In this document: one piece after another, positions 26,383 through 35,198 of the stretch
Numbering within the stretch: position 1 is the first letter of the stretch
Layout of the letters: every line of letters begins with the position of its first letter
NCBI RefSeq assembly: GCF_030580955.1
Contig: NZ_JAUQON010000003.1
Span: 248,001 to 312,000, forward strand
DNA: 64,000 nt
Source: Hymenobacter convexus
GTDB taxonomy: Bacteria > Bacteroidota > Bacteroidia > Cytophagales > Hymenobacteraceae
Reading direction: 5' to 3'
Position numbers and translations under genes: made by a program
The notes under the pieces: model-generated
The model's input: the letters and a program-made list of their open reading frames with translations, nothing else
Database searches by the model: none
What the model was told of the DNA's origin: nothing

Positions 26383-27792
26383 TCATGCAGCGCGCAACCG
26401 CAACGCCACCCGGAAATCGCCCTTGGGCCGCAGGGTGATGAGCGGCTGCATGGTGACGGGCGCTTGCCCGGCCACCCAGTCAACCTCGAACAGGCGCAGC
26501 AGCTCCAGCGTCACGAGCTGCATTTCGGTGAGGGCGAACTGCATGCCGATGCACAGGCGCGGCCCGCCACCGAAGGGCACGTAGGTGTTGGGCTGCACAG
26601 GGCGGGCCTGGCCGGGCGCGAAGCGGCTGGGACGAAATTCTTCGGGGTCGGGCCAGTACTTGGGGTCGTGGTGCAGGCCGTGGAAGTAGAGCGAAAATAG
26701 CGTGCCTTTGGGGATGTGCAGGCCCTGGTACTCGTCGTCGGCCAGGGCCACGCGGTCCACCATCCAGGCGGGCGGGTAGCGGCGCATGGTTTCCTGCACG
26801 GCATAAAGGGCCCGGCCCAGGCGCGGCAGGTCCTCAAAAGCGGGCGTGCGGCCGGCCAGCACGCTCTCGGCTTCGGCGCGAACGGCGGCGGCTTCCTGCG
26901 GGTGATGGGCCAGTAGGTAGGTGAGCCAGGTGAGGGCGTTGGCGCTGGTTTCGTGGCCGGCAATGAGCAGGATGAGGGCCTCGTCGAGCACGCGGTCGGG
27001 CGTCATGGGCTCGCCGGTGTCTTCGTAGCGCACGTCGAGCAGCATCTGGAGCAGGTCGGCGGGCGGGGTGGCACCGGGCCGGGCATTGTCGGCCTGGCGC
27101 TTTGCGATGAGGTTGCCCAGCAGCACCCGCAGCTCGGCGGCCAGGTCATCGTGGTACTTAAACTGGCCACGGAAGTGAAACCACGGTTTGAGGTAGGGCT
27201 GCCGGATGGAACGCACGAAAAACGCCTGAATCTCGGTGATGAGCCGGGCCAGGCGGTCCAGCTGCGCCTCTGGGAAATTGGTACTGAACACCGAGCGCGC
27301 GATGATGCGAAAGGTGAGCCGCGTCATCAGCTCGTGCACCTCTACCGTGGTGGTGCCCCCGCCGGCCTGGGCCCGAGCCGCCAGCGGCGCCAGGGTCTCG
27401 GCCGCTATTTCCTGCATCAGGCCCGTGAGGGCCGCCACCCGCTGCCGGTGGAAACCGGGCTGAATCAGCCGGCGCTGCCGCAGCCAGTCGGGCCCGTCGT
27501 TGGTGAGCAGGCCGTGGCCGATGTAGCGCGAAAATCCCCGCGTAAACTTCGATTTGGCGTAGTTGCGGTTGTTTTTCTGCAGCACGTGCTGCGTCAGGCC
27601 AGGGTCGCGGGTGAGGATGCTTTTCTCCACGCCCCCGATGTAGAGCTCCACGGTATCGCCGTAGTGCGCCAGTGTGTCGTTGAGCACCGGCAAGGGGTCT
27701 TTGGCCAGCGCAAACGAGCGCAGCAATGAGCGCCAGCGCGGCAGCCGCGGCAGGTAAAACGTAGCGGCGGCCGCTTTTTCGGATGCTTCCAT
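26383..27792 (-). CDS. Cytochrome P450
   Basis: 469 residues from ATG 27792. I-helix oxygen-activation motif AGHETSANALTW, K-helix ExxR (ETMRRYP), PERF-like PEEFRPSRF, and the haem-binding loop FGGGPRLCIGMQF with the axial Cys at ~414. There is no N-terminal membrane anchor. It is a soluble monooxygenase needing a separate redox partner; no ferredoxin gene is adjacent. The length and F-x-x-G-x-R-x-C-I-G form fit CYP102/CYP110-like fatty-acid or terpenoid hydroxylases, but substrate is unknown. It converges with uspA with a 21-bp gap. Confidence 0.93.
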   Translation of the reverse strand: MEASEKAAAATFYLPRLPRWRSLLRSFALAKDPLPVLNDTLAHYGDTVELYIGGVEKSILTRDPGLTQHVLQKNNRNYAKSKFTRGFSRYIGHGLLTNDGPDWLRQRRLIQPGFHRQRVAALTGLMQEIAAETLAPLAARAQAGGGTTTVEVHELMTRLTFRIIARSVFSTNFPEAQLDRLARLITEIQAFFVRSIRQPYLKPWFHFRGQFKYHDDLAAELRVLLGNLIAKRQADNARPGATPPADLLQMLLDVRYEDTGEPMTPDRVLDEALILLIAGHETSANALTWLTYLLAHHPQEAAAVRAEAESVLAGRTPAFEDLPRLGRALYAVQETMRRYPPAWMVDRVALADDEYQGLHIPKGTLFSLYFHGLHHDPKYWPDPEEFRPSRFAPGQARPVQPNTYVPFGGGPRLCIGMQFALTEMQLVTLELLRLFEVDWVAGQAPVTMQPLITLRPKGDFRVALRLRAA

Positions 27793-27829
27793 GTTGGTTG
27801 TTTTCGCGGCCCACAAGGTGCCGGTTTCT

Positions 27830-27837
27830 CAAAAATA
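27830..27837 (-). promoter_or_regulatory. -7 box TATTTTTG of the P450 gene
   Basis: An exact TAnnTTTG match on the minus strand, 37 nt upstream of the P450 ATG. No convincing -33 TTG is visible at 17-23 bp. Confidence 0.45.
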
Positions 27838-27943
27838 CCACCCTGTTGCGGCTGCCTCATCTTTTTTCGCGCCGGCCGCGTAAAGCCGACACGGACCTCA
27901 CAGTTCAACACCTTTCTTTTCTTTCTTCCAACACCCTTTCCCT

Positions 27944-28240
27944 ATGTGGATTCAGCAAAACCCCAGCTCGCCCGCCCCGCTCGCCGATTTGCAAGGCCGC
28001 GCCGTCGGCCTCAAGTTTGAGTGCACCAAGTGCCACACCGAAGTCTTCACCGACCTCATCGGCGTGCCCGCCCCCAACGACCAAGCCGACTCGCCCGAGC
28101 ACGCCGACAACCACGAAATCGAGGAAATCAAGTGCCCCGGCTGCGAAATGACGCACACCCTGGAAGTCGACAGCTCCTTCGATGGCGTGACGTTCAAGGT
28201 GAGTGAGGCGAAGGACGTGAGCTACCAGGTGGCGGAGTAA
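27944..28240 (+). CDS. Small zinc-ribbon-like protein
   Basis: 98 residues from ATG 27944. Two CxxC knuckles, FECTKCHTEVF and IKCPGCEMTH, separated by ~45 acidic residues, suggest a single zinc site. The pyrimidine-rich leader (27905-27940) has no obvious Shine-Dalgarno, which is normal in this phylum. Function is unknown; nothing in the neighbourhood defines it. A MITE-like inverted repeat starts 4 bp after the stop. Confidence 0.7.
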   Translation: MWIQQNPSSPAPLADLQGRAVGLKFECTKCHTEVFTDLIGVPAPNDQADSPEHADNHEIEEIKCPGCEMTHTLEVDSSFDGVTFKVSEAKDVSYQVAE

Positions 28241-28244
28241 ATGC

Positions 28245-28414
28245 TGTCATTGCGAGGCCGCAGGCCGTGGCAATCCGTTCTGTTCTCAGCGACTAACCTA
28301 CTATTGTGACCAGCCCAGTAAAAAGCCCCGGCACTGTGCAGTGCCGAGGCTTTCTTGTAAAAGGGCGTGTCTGGTTTTGACAGGACGGATTGCTTCGCTG
28401 CGCTCGCAATGACA
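28245..28414. repeat. MITE-like element, copy 1 (TGTCATTGC arms)
   Basis: Inverted arms at 28245-28277 and 28386-28414. Stem letters TTGC/GCAA match, but the left loop is degenerate (GAGGCCGCAGGCCGTG) while the right loop is the family core. The 108-bp centre contains a perfect small palindrome CGGCACTG-TG-CAGTGCCG (28329-28346). The half from CAGTGCCG through GTGTCTGG to CGGATTGC is homologous to the reverse complement of the element at 51648-51859. Confidence 0.7.
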
Positions 28415-28441
28415 GGCGAAACCCGTCCCGACAGTCCAGCG

Positions 28442-29449
28442 CTATTTTTCCCGCTCAATCGTGTAGTTAATCAACTCTTCCAGCGACGTGCGGCTTGGCG
28501 ACTCTGGAAAAGTATGCAGGATTTCCAGCGCGTCGTCGCGGTACTTCTTCATCGTGTTGATGGCGTAATCCAGCCCACCCGATTTCTTCACAAATTCAAT
28601 GACCTGCTGCACCCGGTCGCGGTGACCTTCGTTGTTCTTCACGTTGAAAATCACCTTGCGCTTTTCCAGCCAGGAAGCGTGCTGTAGGGCATAAATCAGC
28701 GGCAGCGTCATCTTTTTTTCCTTGATGTCGATGCCCACCGGCTTGCCGATTTCGGCCGTGCCGTAGTCAAATAAGTCGTCCTTGATTTGAAAGGCAATGC
28801 CGACTTTTTCTCCAAATAAGCGGGCCCGCTCAATCGTCTCCTTGTCGGCCCCGACGGACGCCGCGCCCACCGCCGTGCACGAGGCAATGAGCGAAGCCGT
28901 TTTCTGCCGAATGATGTCGAAATAAACATCTTCGGTGATGTCGAGCTTGCGCGCTTTTTCGATTTGCAATAATTCGCCTTCGCTCAATTCGCGCACCGCG
29001 TTGCTGACAATCTTTAGCAGGTCGAAATCATCGTTTTCAAGCGATAATAAGAGGCCGCGCGACAGCAGGTAGTCGCCCACGAGCACGGCAATCTTGTTCT
29101 TCCACAGCGCATTGATGGAGAAGAAGCCGCGGCGGTAGTTGCTTTCGTCCACCACGTCGTCGTGCACCAGCGTGGCGGTGTGCAGCAGCTCGATGAGGGC
29201 CGCGCCGCGGAAGGAAGCATCGGGCAGCGGGGCAGTAGTGGTGGGCTCGGGACGGGCGGCGCGGGCCGTGAGAAACACGAACATGGGCCGGATTTGCTTG
29301 CCCTTGCGCTTCACGATGTAGCCCATTATCTTGTCGAGCAGCAGCACTTTGGTGCGCATCGACTGACGGAACTTGTGCTCAAACTCTTCCATTTCGGCCG
29401 CAATGGGCGCCTGAATCTGGTCGAGGGAGAAAGTGGGTTGTTGGGGCAT
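28442..29449 (-). CDS. ispB: Polyprenyl diphosphate synthase
   Basis: 335 residues from ATG 29449. Both aspartate-rich motifs of trans-prenyltransferases are present: LVHDDVVDESNYRRG (first) and IKDDLFDYG (second), with GKQIRPMFV and ALIELLHTATL upstream. It condenses isopentenyl diphosphate onto an allylic primer to make the side chain of menaquinone (inferred; the phylum uses menaquinone). Length is normal for octaprenyl/solanesyl-type enzymes. It is divergent from the hydrolase gene at 29563. Confidence 0.92.
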   Translation of the reverse strand: MPQQPTFSLDQIQAPIAAEMEEFEHKFRQSMRTKVLLLDKIMGYIVKRKGKQIRPMFVFLTARAARPEPTTTAPLPDASFRGAALIELLHTATLVHDDVVDESNYRRGFFSINALWKNKIAVLVGDYLLSRGLLLSLENDDFDLLKIVSNAVRELSEGELLQIEKARKLDITEDVYFDIIRQKTASLIASCTAVGAASVGADKETIERARLFGEKVGIAFQIKDDLFDYGTAEIGKPVGIDIKEKKMTLPLIYALQHASWLEKRKVIFNVKNNEGHRDRVQQVIEFVKKSGGLDYAINTMKKYRDDALEILHTFPESPSRTSLEELINYTIEREK

Positions 29450-29550
29450 TGCGCCGGCAATGATACGGCAGAACGGGCAAGCTGAAGGGTTTTCGACACT
29501 TAAGAATTGACGGCATTGCCGTCCTCACCCGTTCACCACCTCCCCGCCCC

Positions 29551-29558
29551 TACCTTCG
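29551..29558 (+). promoter_or_regulatory. -7-like box TACCTTCG, 4 nt before the hydrolase start
   Basis: TACCTTCG-CTAT-ATG. It matches TAnnTTTG at seven of eight bases. The 4-nt spacing to the start codon predicts a leaderless or nearly leaderless transcript. Confidence 0.5.
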
Positions 29559-29562
29559 CTAT

Positions 29563-30420
29563 ATGCTCACTCACGCTTCTTTTTTGCTCACCAATGCCGG
29601 CCACGGCCGGGCTTTTGAGGCCGATGCCACCTTTCGGGCCGATGGCGTGGCCAAGCCCGTAGTGGTTTTCGTGCACGGCTTCAAGGGGTTTAAGGACTGG
29701 GGCCACTTCCCGCTGCTGGCCGATTTCTTTGCCGAACGGGGCTTTGTGTTCGTCAAGCTCAATTTGTCGCACAACGGCATCGTGGTGGGCGGCACCGGCG
29801 ATTTGGAAGATTTGGAGGCCTTCGGGCGCAACAACTTCAGCATCGAACTGGATGACATCGGGCTGGTCATCGACGCCCTTTTCGACGGTAAGTCGCCGGT
29901 GCCGGCCACCGAAATGGACCTGCAGCGCCTGGGCCTGGTAGGCCACAGCCGCGGGGGCGGCCTAGTGCTGCTCAAGGCCGCCGAAGACCCACGCGTGCGG
30001 GCCGTGGCCACCTGGGCGGCCATTGCCGAAGTGCACCCGCACTGGCCCCAGTCCATTTTTGACGAGTGGGAGCGCACCGGTATCCTGCACGTGCCCAACA
30101 CCCGCACCGGCCAGCAGCTGCCCATGCACTACCAGATTGTGGAGGACTACCACCGGCACCGCCCGCGCCTCGACATTGCCCACAACGTGCGCCGCAAGCT
30201 GCGCCAGCCCCTGCTGCTGGTGCACGGCGACCAGGACGAAACCGTGCACGTGGCCGCCGCCCACACCCTGCACCAGCACAAGCCCGATGCCGAGCTGCTG
30301 CTGATACCCGACGCCACCCACATGTTCGGCGGCGCGCATCCCTGGCCCAAAAACGAGCTACCTGAACCCGCCCGTTTCGTAGCCGAGCGCACCGCCGACT
30401 TCTTCCTGCGTCACCTGTGA
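29563..30420 (+). CDS. Alpha/beta hydrolase (dienelactone-hydrolase-like)
   Basis: 285 residues from ATG 29563. VVFVHGFKGFKDWGHFP forms the oxyanion strand, GLVGHSRGGGLVLL the nucleophile elbow with Ser, LLLVHGDQDETV the acid Asp and DATHMFGG the His. The family covers many cytoplasmic esterases and acyl hydrolases; substrate cannot be assigned. Its stop codon overlaps the GTG start of folK by 4 bp (GTGA), so the two are translationally coupled. Confidence 0.85.
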   Translation: MLTHASFLLTNAGHGRAFEADATFRADGVAKPVVVFVHGFKGFKDWGHFPLLADFFAERGFVFVKLNLSHNGIVVGGTGDLEDLEAFGRNNFSIELDDIGLVIDALFDGKSPVPATEMDLQRLGLVGHSRGGGLVLLKAAEDPRVRAVATWAAIAEVHPHWPQSIFDEWERTGILHVPNTRTGQQLPMHYQIVEDYHRHRPRLDIAHNVRRKLRQPLLLVHGDQDETVHVAAAHTLHQHKPDAELLLIPDATHMFGGAHPWPKNELPEPARFVAERTADFFLRHL

Positions 30421-30914
30421 GCCGCCCCGCCACCGCCTACCTGCTGCTGGGCAGCAACCTTGGCAACCGGGCCGCTTTGTTGGCGTTTGCGCGCCAGGAA
30501 TTGGCCGCCTCGGCCGGCAAAATAACGGCCGCTTCGGCCTTGTATGAAACCGCCGCTTGGGGCCGCGAAGACCAGCCAGCCTTTCTCAACCAGGCGCTGG
30601 CCCTACGCACGGAGCTGTCGGCCCAGGAGCTGCTGGCGCACTGCCTGGCCACCGAACAAAAGGCCGGGCGCGAACGCCTAGAACGCTGGGGCAGCCGCAC
30701 GCTGGACGTGGATATTCTGCTGTTCAATGACAAAATCATTGACGAACCGAACCTGAAAGTGCCGCACCCGCGCCTGCCCGAGCGGCGCTTTGCCTTGGTG
30801 CCACTAGCCGAAATTGCGGGCGCGGCACGGCACCCGGTGCTGAAGCTGCACGTAGCCGAGTTGCTGGCGCAATGCCCCGACCTGTTAGCAGTGCGGCCCT
30901 GGCCAGCCGGTTGA
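30417..30914 (+). CDS. folK: 2-amino-4-hydroxy-6-hydroxymethyldihydropteridine diphosphokinase
   Basis: 165 residues from GTG 30417. HPPK signatures: YLLLGSNLGNR at the N-terminus, ALYETAAWGREDQPAFLNQA, and the PROSITE-like ERWGSRTLDVDILLFN with metal-binding Asp residues, then PHPRLPERRFALVPLAEI. It transfers pyrophosphate from ATP in folate synthesis in the cytoplasm. It is translated from a GTG overlapping the stop of the upstream hydrolase, with which it has no known metabolic link. It converges with fabD. Confidence 0.93.
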   Translation: MSRPATAYLLLGSNLGNRAALLAFARQELAASAGKITAASALYETAAWGREDQPAFLNQALALRTELSAQELLAHCLATEQKAGRERLERWGSRTLDVDILLFNDKIIDEPNLKVPHPRLPERRFALVPLAEIAGAARHPVLKLHVAELLAQCPDLLAVRPWPAG

Positions 30915-30961
30915 ACACATCAACCAGCCGGCTAGGGCCGCGCGTTTTTCATGTGCTGATG

Positions 30962-31846
30962 CTACCCGATGGTGGCGGTGGGCACAATCTTCTTTACCAG
31001 TCCCTGCAGCACCTTGCCGGGGCCGCACTCGATGAATTCGGTGGCGCCGTCGGCGGCCATTTGCTGTACGAGCTGCGTCCAGCGCACGGGGGCGGTGAGC
31101 TGAGCCAGCAGGTTGGCTTTGATTTCGGCGGGGTCGGTGTGCGGCCGGGCGTCCACGTTTTGGTAAACGGGGCATTTGGCGGCGTTGAAGGTGGTTTTCT
31201 CGATGGCGGCGGCCAGGGCGGCGGCGGCGCTTTGCATGAGCGGCGAGTGAAAGGCGCCGCCCACGGGCAGCGGCAGGGCGCGCTTGGCGCCGGCGGCTTT
31301 CAGAGCCTCGCAGGCTTTGGCGATGCCGGCCGTGGAGCCCGAAATCACGAGCTGGCCGGGGCAGTTGTAATTAGCGGCCACCACCACGTCGCCCGCGTCG
31401 GTGATTTCCTGGCAGATGCGCTCCACGGTGGAGTCGTCAAGGCCCAGAATGGCGGCCATGGTGCCGGGCTGCTCCTCGCAGGCGGCCTGCATGGCCTGGG
31501 CGCGGCGGGCCACCAGCGGCAGGGCATCTTCGAAGCGCAGCACACCAGCGGCCACCAGGGCCGAGAACTCGCCCAGCGAGTGGCCGGCCGTCATGCCGGG
31601 CTGCAGCTCGGGCCGGGCCACGAACTGGGCCACCGAATGCACGAAAATGGCCGGCTGCGTGACGTCGGTGCGGCGCAGGTCGTCGTCGGAACCCGAAAAC
31701 ATGATATCGGTAAGGCTGAAGCCGAGCAGGTCGTTGGCCTGGGTGAGCAGGGCGCGGGCGTCGAGGCTCTGGTCGAAAAGGTCGCGGGCCATGCCCGGAA
31801 ACTGGCTGCCCTGGCCGGGGAAAACGATGGCGGTGGTCGAGCTCAT
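30962..31846 (-). CDS. fabD: Malonyl-CoA:acyl-carrier-protein transacylase
   Basis: 294 residues; ATG 31846 begins MSSTTAIVFPGQGSQ, the normal FabD start. An in-frame extension upstream is not conserved-looking. Nucleophile elbow GHSLGEFSAL (Ser), followed by RRAQAMQ with the conserved Arg, and GAFHSPLM carrying the catalytic His. The enzyme loads malonyl groups onto ACP for fatty acid synthesis. It is isolated from other fab genes here. Confidence 0.95.
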   Translation of the reverse strand: MSSTTAIVFPGQGSQFPGMARDLFDQSLDARALLTQANDLLGFSLTDIMFSGSDDDLRRTDVTQPAIFVHSVAQFVARPELQPGMTAGHSLGEFSALVAAGVLRFEDALPLVARRAQAMQAACEEQPGTMAAILGLDDSTVERICQEITDAGDVVVAANYNCPGQLVISGSTAGIAKACEALKAAGAKRALPLPVGGAFHSPLMQSAAAALAAAIEKTTFNAAKCPVYQNVDARPHTDPAEIKANLLAQLTAPVRWTQLVQQMAADGATEFIECGPGKVLQGLVKKIVPTATIG

Positions 31847-31917
31847 GGGAATTGAGGGTATCTGAGGGAGGGAAAATGAATGGGGGCGCAAGCTGCAAAC
31901 AAACCAGCATTGGACCC

Positions 31918-31953
31918 AAAAAAACGGAGCGCACCCTGAGGTCCGCTCCGTTT
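31918..31953 (-). terminator. Intrinsic terminator of the first giant T9SS gene
   Basis: Stem AAACGGAGCG (31922-31931) with CGCTCCGTTT (31944-31953), 12-nt loop. On the minus strand the stem is followed by seven T. It lies 47 bp after the stop at 32000. Confidence 0.8.
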
Positions 31954-31999
31954 GAAATGTCACCTTGTCAAAGCCTTGGCGGGCTGGCCTCCAGGGCCA

Positions 32000-34978
32000 T
32001 TACCGCACGATTTCGACCCAGCCCTTGTAAGTCCGCTTGGTGCCGTTCAAATCGGCAAACTCGACCTCGGCCAAGTAGAAATAGATGCCATCGGCCACTT
32101 TGCTGCCGCGGGCGCCGGGGGTATCGCCGGCCAGGGGCCCGCCGCCGTCCCAGTTGATGAGCACGGGGTCGGAGGCGGTGGTGGTGTTCTCGAAAACCTT
32201 GCGGCCCCAGCGGTTGAACGCCTGGAAGTGCACGCTGCGCACCGGCGAGTTGTTGCGGGGCTTGAACACCGTGTTCAGGCCGTCGCCGTTGGGCGTGAAG
32301 ATGTTGGGCAGCGAAAAAAACAGGCAGTTGGACTGGCAGGCCACATTGCTCGTGTCGCTCACGCCGCCGCCGCTGCCCACGGCCTGCACCGCGTAGCAGC
32401 CGCCCAGGTTCGGCAGGTTGCTGTGGGTGAAGCTGGTTTGCGAGGTGGTGGTAAGCAGGGAGAAGGGGCCGGCGGGGCCTTCGCGGTAGTACAGGCGGTA
32501 GCTGACCCCGCTGGCGTTGCAGCCGGTGGGGGCATTGCTCAGCGTCCAGCTCAGGCGGTTGGTGTAGGTCTGGCTGCTGCCCGACAGTTGGGGCTGGGCC
32601 GCCAAGCTGTCGCAGTTCACCGTTTGCAGGGACAATACCGGCGTGCAGGGCGGCGCAATCAGCTGGCGGCACTGCTCCTGGCTTTTGTTGAGCAACGAAC
32701 TCAGGTAGCCGGTGGGCACGTAGCGGCCCTCGGTGCGCACGTAGTAGCAGTAGTTCTGGCCTGTCACCAGCGTCGCGCTATTATCGACGTAAGAGCCGCC
32801 CGTGGTTCCGGTCGGGGCCGTCGCAATTTGCACGAACTGGCTCCCCGGCGTATCGGCGCGGCGGTAGATGGTTACGGGCCGGGCGGTGTTGTCCCAAGGC
32901 ACGTTGTAGCTCCAGCGCACATTGAACGACGTGGGCGGGTTGCCGGCCACCACCGTGGTGCGCACGCTGCTGGCCGGAATGCCGGTTTCGGTCACGCTGG
33001 CCTGGCCGTTGGTGAAGGTGCGCACAAAATCGAGCCGATACGTGTACTGCCTGTCCAGGGTATTGAGGCCGGTGTCGACAAACGACGTATCGTTGAACGA
33101 GGTGAAGGTCCGCACCGTGGTGAACGTCGTCGGACTCTGGCCCTCCCCGCGCGACAGCACGTAGCTGGGCGTGCCATCGAACGCCACGCCCGTGGTGGGG
33201 CGCGGCGTGGTCCAGCGCACGGCTATCTGGCCGGCGGTGGCGCTGGTCACGTCCACATCCACGTTCTTCAGCTGCGCCGAGCGGCCGGCAAACGTAGCGC
33301 ACGCCTCGGCCGAAGCCAGGCTGGCCCCGCCCGCCGGCAGCGGAAACTCGGCGTAGATGCGGTAGCAGTACGTGAAGCCCCGGGCCAAGCCGCGGGCCGT
33401 GCCGCTGGCATCGAGGTTTTCGTCGGTGAAAGTGGTGGCGTTGGGGGCCACCGAACCAATGCGGACATAGCCCGACGAGGCCGGAATGCCCGTTTCGCAG
33501 GCACCCGGCGCCGGGCCCGGGCCCACCTTCCGGTAGATGTAGATAATGCTGGCATTGGTGCAGGTGTAAGGGCTCCAGTTGAGCACTGTGCGGTTCAGCC
33601 CCGTGCCGTTGACGCCGGCCGTGGCGGTCAGGTTTTGGGGCGCCGGCCCTACCACCGTAATGCGCCACACCTGCTCATCAATCAGCGGCTGGTTGGCCGG
33701 GGTGGTGGTGGTAGTGCCCGAGCCCGGCGGCGTGTCCTGGGCTTTAAACACCACCAAGTAGGGCAAGCGGGCCACGTTGCTGCACTGGGTTTGCCAAGTG
33801 AATGTGCCCCGCGCGGTGGGCGGCCCCTGGGTGCTCTGCACAAAGGTAGCCGGCGGCCTGACGCCCGAATAAGCAAAAAGCGTAACCGGCGTCTGGGCCG
33901 CGCTGCCCGGCCCAATGCCGTCGGCGGCCGTGACCACGCCGGTAATTGATTGGCCCGCCACCACGCAGATGTCGGCCGGAATGGTCAGGTTCGGCCGCAG
34001 GTTGTTGGTGGGCACGATGATAATCTGCATGTCGCGAATGACCAGGCCAATCTGGCGGCGGCCCAGCGGCGTGCGGCGCCATTCCTCCACTTCGAAGGCC
34101 ACGTTGTAGGTGCCAGCCTGCCCGGGAGCGTTCCAGGTAATCTGGCCGGTGAAGGGGTCCTGCACGAAAATGGGCGCAAGGTTGCCTGTGCCCGTGCTCG
34201 ACGGCACGCCGTTGTAGGGCACCTGTACAGCGCCCGCGGCCAGACCCGGGTCGGCCGGGAAGCGAAAGTTGGGCACCACCACTGAAATGGGGGTGTTGTT
34301 GCCCGTAGTTCCCGGACAGGGCAGCCCCACAATGTCCTGGGCCAGCAGGCTCACCTTCTGGCTGGGCCGCAGGTGGTAGGCCAGCGAGTCGCCGTCGGCG
34401 TCGTAGCCCCCGGGGTTGTGCAGAAATACCTGGTTGATACCGCCTTTGTCCACGGCGGGCGAGGTCAGCACCGGCGAGTGGTTCAAGCCCAGGGCGGGGT
34501 CGATGGTAACGGTAGTGCTGATAAAAAACGACTGGGCGCCCGAATTATCCATGTTCAACACCCCCGCCACGCGGTTTTCGCCGGTGTAGCTCACCGTGTA
34601 GCTACCGGTCGCGGGATAAGTGTGCTCAAACACGTACACATTCAGGCCGGTATCCGGCACCAGTGGAATGGGCTGACGCCCGCCCACGCGGTCAACGCCC
34701 AGGTAACAGCTGGAGGTGCCGTCGCCGAAAAAGATGGTCACCTGCCGCTCATCCACCGGCTGCTGGGTACCGTTGGGCAGCGTGGTGGTGTAGAGTATCA
34801 TCTTGAAGAAGATGCGGCGCGGGTTGCGGCCCGCCGTGGTGTCCACTTTGGCTTGAATGTCGCCGGCCCGGATGTGGCTGGCGTGCGCCACTTCCGGCCG
34901 CAGCCCCGCCCCCACCACCAACACCAACGAAACCGCCCAGGCCCAAGCCCTGGCACGAAGGAGAAAAGATTCTATCAT
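32000..34978 (-). CDS. Giant secreted fibronectin-like protein with T9SS type B tail (paralogue 1)
   Basis: 992 residues; ATG 34978 starts the signal peptide (LRARAWAWAVSLVLVVGAGL). After it comes HIRAGDIQAKVD, a first ~300-residue region with PKD-like strands (VTIFFGDGTSSC, EHTYPATGSYTVSYTG), then several fibronectin-III-like repeats (repeated YCYRIYAEFPLPAGG, SYVLSRGEGQSPTTFT). It ends in the gliding-motility-associated C-terminal domain: LPNIFTPNGDGLN, FQAFNRWGRKVFENT, ISTGWDG-like INWDGGG, DGIYFYLAEVEF, YKGWVEIVR. This is a type B T9SS signal, so the protein is exported to the cell surface or medium. Paralogue of the next gene. Confidence 0.88.
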   Translation of the reverse strand: MIESFLLRARAWAWAVSLVLVVGAGLRPEVAHASHIRAGDIQAKVDTTAGRNPRRIFFKMILYTTTLPNGTQQPVDERQVTIFFGDGTSSCYLGVDRVGGRQPIPLVPDTGLNVYVFEHTYPATGSYTVSYTGENRVAGVLNMDNSGAQSFFISTTVTIDPALGLNHSPVLTSPAVDKGGINQVFLHNPGGYDADGDSLAYHLRPSQKVSLLAQDIVGLPCPGTTGNNTPISVVVPNFRFPADPGLAAGAVQVPYNGVPSSTGTGNLAPIFVQDPFTGQITWNAPGQAGTYNVAFEVEEWRRTPLGRRQIGLVIRDMQIIIVPTNNLRPNLTIPADICVVAGQSITGVVTAADGIGPGSAAQTPVTLFAYSGVRPPATFVQSTQGPPTARGTFTWQTQCSNVARLPYLVVFKAQDTPPGSGTTTTTPANQPLIDEQVWRITVVGPAPQNLTATAGVNGTGLNRTVLNWSPYTCTNASIIYIYRKVGPGPAPGACETGIPASSGYVRIGSVAPNATTFTDENLDASGTARGLARGFTYCYRIYAEFPLPAGGASLASAEACATFAGRSAQLKNVDVDVTSATAGQIAVRWTTPRPTTGVAFDGTPSYVLSRGEGQSPTTFTTVRTFTSFNDTSFVDTGLNTLDRQYTYRLDFVRTFTNGQASVTETGIPASSVRTTVVAGNPPTSFNVRWSYNVPWDNTARPVTIYRRADTPGSQFVQIATAPTGTTGGSYVDNSATLVTGQNYCYYVRTEGRYVPTGYLSSLLNKSQEQCRQLIAPPCTPVLSLQTVNCDSLAAQPQLSGSSQTYTNRLSWTLSNAPTGCNASGVSYRLYYREGPAGPFSLLTTTSQTSFTHSNLPNLGGCYAVQAVGSGGGVSDTSNVACQSNCLFFSLPNIFTPNGDGLNTVFKPRNNSPVRSVHFQAFNRWGRKVFENTTTASDPVLINWDGGGPLAGDTPGARGSKVADGIYFYLAEVEFADLNGTKRTYKGWVEIVR

Positions 34979-35148
34979 AATTATTTTGAAAAACAGCAAC
35001 CAGCGCCGCTCCCCCCGTGCGGGGCAGGCTTCGACTAGCAACTCTGCTGAACGCACGAGGTTTTGAAGTAAGTACGGAAAGTGAAGCCGGTTTGCCTGCG
35101 CAAACGCGTTATTTTTCCCCCCTTTTCTTGCCCACACAAATTAAGCCG

Positions 35149-35178
35149 AAAAGGCCGCCCCTTTCGGAACGGCCTTTC
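35149..35178 (-). terminator. Terminator of the second giant T9SS gene
   Basis: Stem AAAGGCCG (35150-35157) with CGGCCTTT (35170-35177). It lies about 20 bp past the stop of the minus-strand gene at 35199, and the minus strand continues into TTTTC. The plus strand also ends in a T-run, so it may act both ways. Confidence 0.6.
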
Positions 35179-35198
35179 TTTTTAACTCGCTTTTAAGG

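Noticed and set aside
30872-31855. Plus-strand frame opposite fabD
   Set aside because: No motif, and fabD on the minus strand has all its catalytic motifs.
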